Source: Kibdelosporangium philippinense
GTDB taxonomy: Bacteria > Actinomycetota > Actinomycetes > Mycobacteriales > Pseudonocardiaceae
Assembly: GCF_021390435.2 (NCBI RefSeq)
Contig: NZ_JAJVCN010000004.1
Coordinates: 476,501 to 540,500, forward strand
Reading direction: 5' to 3'
DNA: 64,000 bases
The notes below the pieces were generated by a model. That model ran no database searches. It was not told the origin of the DNA and was given only the letters and a program-made list of their open reading frames with translations. The position numbers were made by a program, and so were the translations under genes. Positions within the stretch are counted from its first letter, which is position 1, and each line of letters begins with the position of its first letter. Positions 16,085 to 23,398 of this stretch are shown here, in pieces.

Positions 16085-16992
16085 TCGTGGCGGAGTTCAT
16101 CGCGTCCCAGAGGACCAAGCACGGTGTCCCGCATGCGATCGCCTGCCGGGCCTTGGAGGTCTCGCAGTCCTGGTTCTACAAGTGGATCAACCGCAAGCCC
16201 ACTGCCCGTGATCAGCGGCGGGAGCAGTTGGATGAGCAGATCAGGAGGTTGTTCACTGTTTCGGGTGAGACCTATGGCAGTCCCCGGATCACCCGTGACC
16301 TGCGGGAGGCCGGCTGGAAGGTCTCGGAGAACACCGTGGCGGCGCGGATGGTCGAGCTCGGTCTGGCCGGACGACCGCCGAAACGCCGGCGGTCGCTGAC
16401 CCGGCCGGGGAAACGGCCAGTGGCTCGCGATCTGGTTCGGCGGAACTTCACCGCGGTGGCACCGGATGTGTTGTGGTGCGGGGATGTCACGCAGATCGAC
16501 ACCGATGAGGGGCCGCTGTATCTCGCGACCACTGAGGATCTGTTCTCCCGCCGGATGCTGGGTTACGCGATGTCCGCCCACCATGACGCGGCTGTGGTGG
16601 TGGCGTCGCTGCGGATGGCCGCGACCACCCGGGGCGGGGACGTGGACGGGGTGATCTTCCATACCGACCGCGGATCGGAATACACCGCCGCAGCGACCGC
16701 GGCGGCCTGCCGGACGCTGGGTGTGGTGCAGTCGATGGGCCGGGTCGGGTCCGCATTGGACAACGCCGCGGCCGAGGCGTTCAACAGCACACTCAAGGTC
16801 GAATTCGTACACCGACACCGGTTCACTACCCGAGCTGAGGCGCGGATCAAGGTCGCGACCTGGATCGCGGACTTCTACAACACCACCCGCCGGCACAGCG
16901 CCAACGACGGCCTGGCCCCGATCCCGTTCGAGCATCAGATGGCACACGCACGAGCAGTATCAGCGACGCAGGTCAGAACCGAAGTGGCATAA
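16081..16992 (+). CDS. IS3-family transposase OrfB (DDE integrase core)
   Basis: 303 aa from the GTG overlapping the OrfA stop. It contains the HTH_21 domain (GSPRITRDLREAGWKVSENT) and an rve-type catalytic core with DDE residues in WCGDVTQID, FHTDRGSEY and AEAFNSTLKVEF, ending in the IS3-typical YNTTRRHSANDGLAPIPFE. All catalytic residues are present, so the element should be active if OrfAB is made. Confidence 0.92.
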   Translation: MIVAEFIASQRTKHGVPHAIACRALEVSQSWFYKWINRKPTARDQRREQLDEQIRRLFTVSGETYGSPRITRDLREAGWKVSENTVAARMVELGLAGRPPKRRRSLTRPGKRPVARDLVRRNFTAVAPDVLWCGDVTQIDTDEGPLYLATTEDLFSRRMLGYAMSAHHDAAVVVASLRMAATTRGGDVDGVIFHTDRGSEYTAAATAAACRTLGVVQSMGRVGSALDNAAAEAFNSTLKVEFVHRHRFTTRAEARIKVATWIADFYNTTRRHSANDGLAPIPFEHQMAHARAVSATQVRTEVA

Positions 16993-17713
16993 ACCGTCTC
17001 CACGATCTGAGGGGATTGACAACGTCGCAACATCGCGGTGGAAGACGTATCGTTCAACTGCATCCGGATGGACGAGGACTTTGCTGCGGTCGCGCCGGAA
17101 GCCGTGCTGATCCAACGTCATCGGGACGTTGGCGGAGTGCCGTGGAACCGAAACGGTTTCGGGAACCACGACCCAGGTCGCGCTCGCGACGTAGCCCCGG
17201 TCCAGATGGATCATTTCGATTGCTTGTACCCCATAGACCTTGAGCTGTTTGTGTCTGATCTGGCAGGCGAGTTGCCGATGGACAAGGCAGTGTTCAGATT
17301 GAAGGGTGCGCTTCCTTACATGTTCAGGTACGAACGGAAGCTTCGGGAATCTCCGCTGACCATTGACTTCGGCAACACACCTCTCACCGTGAACGATGTA
17401 CTGAATCACGTGGTCCACCAACTCGGTCATCGATGGCAAGCGACTGCGCTGCAGGGGGGTGTGATCTTGTACGAAGAGGATCGCCAGTACCCTTCGGCAC
17501 AACGTACTTACCGCTGTGTTTGTATCACTGACCGTCGCTGAGTTCGGGTATTCGCTGCGGCCAAGCCGGTGCAGGCCATGCGCCCGGGCGCGAAGTTAAC
17601 CATGATGATCGGGTCGGGAGATCAGCCGGTTGAGGCACAGTCTCCACCCGTGAGTCAAGCGTTCGTCAACCTTCACTGCTTGAGTTGTACCGTGATGTCC
17701 GTCAAACGGCTGG

Positions 17714-18313
17714 GTGAAGAAGCAGCGATATCGAGGCGAAGGGGTGGTCTCACCGGTGGGGGAAGCCGAACTTAACCACCAGGGGCGGTACGGTGAGTCA
17801 TACTTTCATGCCCTCGCGACTGCGGCCGGGGCGGTCGCCACCGCCAGGAAGGGCGGGGACGATATCGAAGGGACAGACTTCTACGTCAGCCTGCCCCGCG
17901 AGGTCCGCGGGGTCCGGTACCCGAAGATCGAGGTCCAGGTGAAGACAGCCTCCGCGCCGCACCTGTCGGCGGACGGGTCTGTCTGGAAGTTCCGTGGCCT
18001 CGATGAGGTCCAGTTCAACGACCTGGCGGGCGAGTACCAGCTGCCACACTTTCTGGTGATGATTGCGGTGCCGAGTGACCACGGCGACTACGCATGCGTA
18101 ACCGACAAGGCGTTGGAGTTGCGTCATGTCGGTTACTGGCTCTCGCTGGCCACCCATCAGCGGATCGTGGATCCGAGCAGGAAACGGAAGGTAACCGTCG
18201 ACATCCCGGTCGACAATCGGCTGACGGTAGAGTCGCTGTTGTCCATGTTCGACCTTGACTCAGGTGACGTGTCCATGCCCGCTGCCCAGCTCCATTCAGG
18301 GGGGACACTGTGA
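17714..18313 (+). CDS. DUF4365-type nuclease-like protein
   Basis: A 199-aa protein matching the DUF4365 pattern: RYGESYFHALATAAGAVATA at residues 26-45, then D55 in EGTDFYVSL and the strand IEVQVKTAS (Q75-V-K77). Glu, Asp and QxK in this order are a PD-(D/E)xK endonuclease-like signature. Start choice is open: GTG at 17714 or GTG at 17744, which is preceded by GAGGCGAAGG. The stop overlaps the next start by 4 nt. DUF4365 proteins often occur in defence islands, and this one lies beside a DISARM-like operon. It probably cuts or binds nucleic acid; the role is inferred. Confidence 0.7.
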   Translation: MKKQRYRGEGVVSPVGEAELNHQGRYGESYFHALATAAGAVATARKGGDDIEGTDFYVSLPREVRGVRYPKIEVQVKTASAPHLSADGSVWKFRGLDEVQFNDLAGEYQLPHFLVMIAVPSDHGDYACVTDKALELRHVGYWLSLATHQRIVDPSRKRKVTVDIPVDNRLTVESLLSMFDLDSGDVSMPAAQLHSGGTL

Positions 18314-19422
18314 CCGAGGCGCCGTACGATCTGGATGTTTCGGACATCGTCAGCTACTTGGACGCCGCAGGTTGGCGGCGGCAGCCGGGAACTTGGCGTG
18401 GCACAGGCGTCTGGAGTTACGGTGAGGACGACCCGCAGGAACTCCTGATCCCATTGGAGCGCGGATATCGAGACAGCCAGCGGCTGTTGGAACTCGCGCT
18501 CGACGAACTCGCGAAGGCTGAGGGGCGCCCGCCGTTGGAGGTCGCGAGGGACATCGCGGATCCGCTGGTGGACAAGCAGGAGTACCGGACGCGTCCGCCG
18601 ACGCCGTCCGGCACCATCCCGTTGCCGATGGCCGTTAGAGCGTTCAGCGGTATCAGCGACCTGTTGGCGGCTGCGCGGCGCAGCCTCGACGAGGGTGCCA
18701 CCCCGTCGTTCAAGGGACGGCGTCCGGCCGAGGTAACAGCCTTCTTGAGTGATGTGCTGCTGGATACGACTGCCCCGGGCAGCTACATCATGACCGTGCG
18801 TGTGCCGCTCCAGTTGTCTGACCGCAACAGTGATGATCCACTAGGGCGCAAGGTGGTCACACGGCTGCATCAGGCGATCGACGCCGCGCACCGGGCAGCC
18901 ACTCGGGTCGTCGACGAGGGCGCGGCAATCGATGTCTTCGACAGCACGATCGAGTATGGCGTCACGCAGCAGCTGTGCGAGGGTCTGCTAGAACTCGCTG
19001 GTCCTGAGAAGAATCGACCGTTCGACGTCCGCTTTTCCTGGGCCCGAAGGCTGCCCTCCGAGCTGCCCACACAATCGATCGGCTTCACCGCCGAGGCGAT
19101 CCGGGTGATCGATAGCGGTGCCAAACGGCTCAAGGAGATTGCGTCCAGCGGCAAGGCGACGATCACCGGCAAGATCAGGGAGATGCACTACGCCCCCGCA
19201 CCGCACCGCGTGCGGGTGCAGGGAAGCCTGGTGCGAGGTTCAGGAGGTGGCGAGGAGGCGACCATCTGGGTGCGCCTCGACCCCGAACAGTACGAGCGCG
19301 CCAGTCGGGAGCATCAGAACCCACAGCTGACCTTCCAGTTCACCGGTCATCTCACGCGAGTGGAGAGGCGGGTTGAGATGCTGATCACTCGCGAGGGCTA
19401 TGTGACGCTGGAGCGCTCGTAG
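18310..19422 (+). CDS. Hypothetical protein paired with DUF4365 protein
   Basis: 370 aa; family not recognised. The N-terminal 60 residues (VSDIVSYLDAAGWRRQPGTW and LIPLERGYRDSQRLLELALD) resemble a small winged fold. The middle is helical. The C-terminal ~80 residues are beta-rich (GKATITGKIREMHYAPAPHR through LTFQFTGHLTRVERRVEML), possibly an OB-like fold. It is translationally coupled to the DUF4365 gene (ATG-free GTGA overlap at 18310). Its 3' end overlaps the end of the convergent methyltransferase gene by 38 bp, tying this pair physically to the helicase-methyltransferase operon. Confidence 0.65.
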   Translation: MTEAPYDLDVSDIVSYLDAAGWRRQPGTWRGTGVWSYGEDDPQELLIPLERGYRDSQRLLELALDELAKAEGRPPLEVARDIADPLVDKQEYRTRPPTPSGTIPLPMAVRAFSGISDLLAAARRSLDEGATPSFKGRRPAEVTAFLSDVLLDTTAPGSYIMTVRVPLQLSDRNSDDPLGRKVVTRLHQAIDAAHRAATRVVDEGAAIDVFDSTIEYGVTQQLCEGLLELAGPEKNRPFDVRFSWARRLPSELPTQSIGFTAEAIRVIDSGAKRLKEIASSGKATITGKIREMHYAPAPHRVRVQGSLVRGSGGGEEATIWVRLDPEQYERASREHQNPQLTFQFTGHLTRVERRVEMLITREGYVTLERS

Positions 19423-22400
19423 CGTTCTCGTGGCGTGGCCCGCGCCCGGGAGGCGGGTCGAGCGGGGTTATGTACTGGGGCGCGCCCATCGCATCGTACG
19501 CGTCGAGGATCAGCCGCTTGGTGCGGTACTCGCCGTGTGCAACCTCATCCTTGCCGCGGACGATCGGGAACGTGTCCATGATGTAGTCGACGTCGTCGCG
19601 TCCGATACCATAGAGATGGAAGTACGCGGCATCTAGCTCGGCGCGCATCAGCTGCCTGCGGTACTCATCCCACCGAAATGGTTCCTTCTCGTCGCCAAGG
19701 TTCACAGCAAAGGGACGCATGTCGTAGGCGGTGTAGGACAGTTCGAGCACCCGGGACGTGATCCACTCGTCGATCGTTGACTCAGGCGCCCACGGTGCTG
19801 GCTTGTCGTAGGTCTCCGGCGGAAGGACGGGAAGCTGTTTGACGATGAAATAGTTCAGGGAGGTACCGGACATCTTCTGTCGAGCGACGTAGTCGAGGAC
19901 AAATGCCGACAGGTTGGCCTGCAGCAGTGCGCTCTTCTGCGGTACCGACACGAGAGGAAACTTGTTGCCTACTGCGGTGCGAGGGATTGCTGCAGCAATC
20001 ACCGTTCGCTCATTCGTGCGGTTTGTGATGTCACGCCAGCCGAGGAGCCAGCCGTTGTCCCAGCCGCGCTCGTCGAGCCGCTCCGCGAATTCGGCTTCGG
20101 CGATCCAGTAGCGCGGTATGGGGACGCGTGCAGGGTTGTTCTTCTCGTCGAGGTCCAGCCGCGGTAGTTCGGTGTCTTGGCTGCCTTCGGGGCGCTTGTC
20201 GTAGGAGGCGAGGCGGTGGTCAAAGTGGTGGAGGAGCTTGGCCTCGTACAGTGGCAGCATCCGCTCCTCACCGCTGGTGAACACGTTGCCGTCAAGGGTC
20301 CAGCCATCGCGGGTGAGGTCGTCGGCGCTTGTGAACAGCTTCGAGTCGTTGGTCATGTCGAACATGCGCAGGAACGACGTTCCATTCAGCCTCCATGGGT
20401 TCCCGCCGTGGGCGCCCTCATGCCAGAGCACTGGTACTCGGCGGTAGACGCCGAGAGTGATCTCCGCGTCGTGCTGGGTACGGAACTGAGGGCAGTTGCC
20501 GGTGTTTGGGTTTACTAGTAGCAGGTCGCGCGGCGGGATCTTGATGCGCTTGCCGCGTGGCGGCAACTCGTCGGGGTGCTTCGCCAGGGTCCAGAACTCG
20601 GCGTGTTCGACCCCCATGGCTCGCCCGGTGAACACCAAGATCGAGAAGGGATACCGTCGATTGCCGACGTCGGTCCAGATCCGTGGGTTGGTCACGAAGC
20701 CCAGAAGTGAATCGAGTCGACTGGCTTCCACCACATCGCGGAAGAACGGTGCGGTCGTCGCGTCTGTCGCGATGCCAGTGGGCAGGATCATTCCCAGCCG
20801 CCCGCTTGGCCCGAGGATCATACGGCCGGTCTCGGCGAATACGGCGTAGGTGTTGATGTCGCCCTTGCCGGTCAGCGGGTAGCGGCCCGAGTTGCGCAGG
20901 AGGGCGCTGATGCCGTCGGCTTTTCGCAACTCCTGCGCGAAGGCGGCGAACAGGTCGCGGTCAGCCTGGTCGGAACTGTGCTCCAGGGCGGCGATTCGTC
21001 GCTTGCGCTCGGCAGCGTTACGGGCTGCTGTGATGCCCTCGTGCCTGGCCGCGAAGTACTCCTTCTCCTGGACCTTGACACGCTCCCACGGCGGGTTGCC
21101 GACCACACAGGAGAATCCGCCGGACCAGCCGGTCTCGTGGTCGACGTCGGGTCCGGTGGTGGGGAATATGTGCGGGAATTCCAAGTGCCAGTGGAAGAAG
21201 CGGTAGTCACGGGCTAAGCCGTCGACGAGTTCGACCAGGTCCTTCGATGCGCTCGACGGGTCGGCGGCCAGGCTGTGTAGCACCGCGTCTGTGATGGCGG
21301 CCCCTCGGGTCGCCTTGGTCTTGAGTTGTACGAACGCGGCGCACCATGTGTTGGCAATCAGCTTGCTGGCCCGGTGGCTGGGCGACTCCAGTAGCTCGTC
21401 TTTGGCCCGCGCGGCCTGCACATGCAGGTCCTCCAACGAGTCCGGCAGTGTGCTGACGATCTGTGCTGCGGTAGCAGCCTCGGCCGCGTTGTCAACCTGG
21501 ATCTCATCGATCCTGAACAGGTTGCCTTGCCTGTCGCGTGTTTTGGTGTTGTCCTGCTTCAGTGACCGCACGACCGGGGCCTCGTCGCCCTGAAGCACGG
21601 CGAACGCGGCGTCGGGTACACCCTCGCGTAGCAGTCGCGGGGTGGTGCCCAGTAGCGAGTTGCCTACCTTGAGGTTGGCGTCGAGGAACGCCAGTGGCTT
21701 GCCGCGTTCCATGGCCTCGAGCCAGAGCGAAACCTTGGCCAGTTCGACGGCCATCGGATTGACATCTACTCCGTAGATGCAGCGGCCGACGACCTCACGC
21801 AGGGCCGTGCGTACCGCGGCATCGGGCGGCTCGGGGTCGCCGGTGCGGGCTGCGGCGAGTCGTTTCGCGATGCGCCGTGCCGCCGCGACAAGGAAGTGTC
21901 CGGACCCACAGGCTGGGTCGCAGACGGTGATGGACAGCAGTGCGTCGGCCGGGTCGTCCGTGCGCGCCGCCTGGTCGAGCAGCGGGTCGAGCGCGGAATC
22001 GAGCAGGCAGTCGACCAGAGAGCTCGGCGTGTAGTAGGAGCCGGACTCCTTGCGGTCGTTGCCGGCGAGTCGTTCCAGCGTGTACCGCCGCGTGTCCGGG
22101 TCGTGGCGTGGAATCAGTTCGAGGAACGACTCGTAGACGCTGCCGAGTTCTTCGGCGCCGAGGTGGCCGAAATCGACGCGGCGCCGGCCCCCACCCGCAG
22201 TGTCACGGACGATCGACAGTGCCCGCACTGCGGCGAGCAGATCTACGTTGTGCAGCCGAGCACCTTCCAGCGGCGTGTCGAGTGGTCCTGGCTCGTACAG
22301 GCCGCCGATCCCGGGCAGACCGAGTTGCGTTACACCGCCCTCGGTGCCGAGTGCTCGGAATACAAAACGCACGGCCTCCCACAGGTCGCCGTGGCGTGTG

Positions 22401-23398
22401 CCATGGCCACGGGCCAGTCGACGCAGCCGGGCGGACGAGTAGTACTCGGCGTAGCGTTGTTGCGCGAGCGATGGCGCGTGCTCGGCGTGCAGCGCGTCTC
22501 GGTCTTCGGCGACGAACCAGAACAGCAACCGGTAGACCAGCCGCAGCAGCGACCGGTTGAGGTCGCTGATGGAGTACGTGTGGTCGGTATGCACAGCTTT
22601 GCGCAGGTCCCTGTTCTCGGGGTGAGCGAGGAACCCGGTGCCGAGGATGGAAATCGCTGCTTCTACGCCGCCACGGAGCTGTTCCAGGGCACGCGTCTCC
22701 AGCGACGCGGCGGTTTCGCACCAGCGCTCGAGCAGGCATTTGTCGTTGTCGTCCGTGGTGAACCGAGAAGTGTGGCAGATCCGGTAGAAGAGCACGAAGT
22801 CGGCAAAGAGCTCGCCGTCAAACATCGTGCTTAGGTCGAACTCGACGTACGCGGAGCCGACCAGGGCGCGCGAGTCGCGGAGCAACCTCAGGCGTGCACC
22901 GTTGGACAGGATCGCCCACTGGTGGGTATCTGATCGGTTGAGCAGCTCCTGCAGCATTGACTGCGGGGCGCGGGCGATGCGACCGGGGGTGCGGTGATCG
23001 AGATCGGTCAGCCAGCCGAGCAAGTGGACCGGGGTCTGCCCGGCGGCGTGGCTAACGCGAAATGTGGTGCCCCCGACCTCGAACCCCGGGTTGGTCTCCA
23101 GGTTGCGGAAGTCGAGTTCGCGCAGCAAGATGTGCAGCCATCTCTGCCGGGTGAGCTCGGTGTGCCGGGTGTCGGGTGTTGTCGACAGGCTGTCTTTGAA
23201 GTCGCGCCAGACGCCGAGTAGGTATTCCCAGGAGCGGGCGGCCTGCCGCCGCACCGACTCGCCCGGCTGAAGCCCGTATGCCGCCGGGTCGAGGCCGGGT
23301 ATCTCGCGGTCGCCGCTGGCGACTCGGTCGAACAGCTCGGCGGGGAGTAGTCCACCAACGACGCTCACCGAGGGGAAGACGCCGAGTGTGGCCGTCAC
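19385..23398 (-). CDS. drmMI: Eco57I-type N6-adenine DNA methyltransferase (DrmMI-like)
   Basis: 1337 aa. Residues 1-450 are a long N-terminal region. The methyltransferase core follows: the YYTP target loop near 455, AdoMet-binding motif I (DPACGSGHF, 494-502), IYGVDVNPMAVELAK near 541-555 and catalytic motif IV (NPPW, 768-771). The C-terminal ~500 residues form the specificity-type region seen in Eco57I and PglX-like enzymes. Size and domain order match the adenine methylase of class 1 DISARM, where methylation marks host DNA. GTGA overlap with the SNF2 gene upstream shows one operon. A BREX PglX is less likely because no other BREX gene is present. Confidence 0.8.
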   Translation of the reverse strand: MTATLGVFPSVSVVGGLLPAELFDRVASGDREIPGLDPAAYGLQPGESVRRQAARSWEYLLGVWRDFKDSLSTTPDTRHTELTRQRWLHILLRELDFRNLETNPGFEVGGTTFRVSHAAGQTPVHLLGWLTDLDHRTPGRIARAPQSMLQELLNRSDTHQWAILSNGARLRLLRDSRALVGSAYVEFDLSTMFDGELFADFVLFYRICHTSRFTTDDNDKCLLERWCETAASLETRALEQLRGGVEAAISILGTGFLAHPENRDLRKAVHTDHTYSISDLNRSLLRLVYRLLFWFVAEDRDALHAEHAPSLAQQRYAEYYSSARLRRLARGHGTRHGDLWEAVRFVFRALGTEGGVTQLGLPGIGGLYEPGPLDTPLEGARLHNVDLLAAVRALSIVRDTAGGGRRRVDFGHLGAEELGSVYESFLELIPRHDPDTRRYTLERLAGNDRKESGSYYTPSSLVDCLLDSALDPLLDQAARTDDPADALLSITVCDPACGSGHFLVAAARRIAKRLAAARTGDPEPPDAAVRTALREVVGRCIYGVDVNPMAVELAKVSLWLEAMERGKPLAFLDANLKVGNSLLGTTPRLLREGVPDAAFAVLQGDEAPVVRSLKQDNTKTRDRQGNLFRIDEIQVDNAAEAATAAQIVSTLPDSLEDLHVQAARAKDELLESPSHRASKLIANTWCAAFVQLKTKATRGAAITDAVLHSLAADPSSASKDLVELVDGLARDYRFFHWHLEFPHIFPTTGPDVDHETGWSGGFSCVVGNPPWERVKVQEKEYFAARHEGITAARNAAERKRRIAALEHSSDQADRDLFAAFAQELRKADGISALLRNSGRYPLTGKGDINTYAVFAETGRMILGPSGRLGMILPTGIATDATTAPFFRDVVEASRLDSLLGFVTNPRIWTDVGNRRYPFSILVFTGRAMGVEHAEFWTLAKHPDELPPRGKRIKIPPRDLLLVNPNTGNCPQFRTQHDAEITLGVYRRVPVLWHEGAHGGNPWRLNGTSFLRMFDMTNDSKLFTSADDLTRDGWTLDGNVFTSGEERMLPLYEAKLLHHFDHRLASYDKRPEGSQDTELPRLDLDEKNNPARVPIPRYWIAEAEFAERLDERGWDNGWLLGWRDITNRTNERTVIAAAIPRTAVGNKFPLVSVPQKSALLQANLSAFVLDYVARQKMSGTSLNYFIVKQLPVLPPETYDKPAPWAPESTIDEWITSRVLELSYTAYDMRPFAVNLGDEKEPFRWDEYRRQLMRAELDAAYFHLYGIGRDDVDYIMDTFPIVRGKDEVAHGEYRTKRLILDAYDAMGAPQYITPLDPPPGRGPRHENATSAPASHSPRE

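Larger units (their letters stand above)
15716..17021 (+). mobile_element. Complete IS3-family insertion sequence
   Basis: 1306 bp with terminal inverted repeats: TGT..TCCCCTC....CGTGGAGAC at the left (15716-15741) and the complementary pattern at the right (16996-17021). The 4-bp target duplication ACGT is at 15712-15715 and 17022-17025. It encodes OrfA and OrfB with an intact DDE core and interrupts a restriction endonuclease gene. Intact ends and duplication indicate a recent insertion. Confidence 0.95.
15095..17541 (+). pseudogene. XRE plus GIY-YIG (Eco29kI-like) endonuclease gene split by IS3
   Basis: The two halves are 15095-15715 and 17026-17541. With the IS and one target copy removed, the frame joins exactly (...KISGR + RNIAVEDVS...) to give about 378 aa. 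Residues 1-110 look like an XRE-type helical domain. Residues ~165 onward are a GIY-YIG nuclease: PGVYQLF and LTYVGK are the GVY/YVG core, followed by SFNCIRMDEDF, APEAVLIQRH, WNRNGFGNHDPGRARD and FDCLYPIDLE, a pattern typical of Eco29kI-family restriction enzymes. The gene is disrupted, so the protein is presumably inactive. No adjacent cytosine methyltransferase is present. Confidence 0.85.

Noticed and set aside
19385..23398. BREX interpretation of the Eco57I-type methyltransferase (PglX)
   Set aside because: No BrxA, BrxB, BrxC, PglZ or BrxL-like gene is present, and the neighbouring SNF2 and DUF1998 helicases fit DISARM better.
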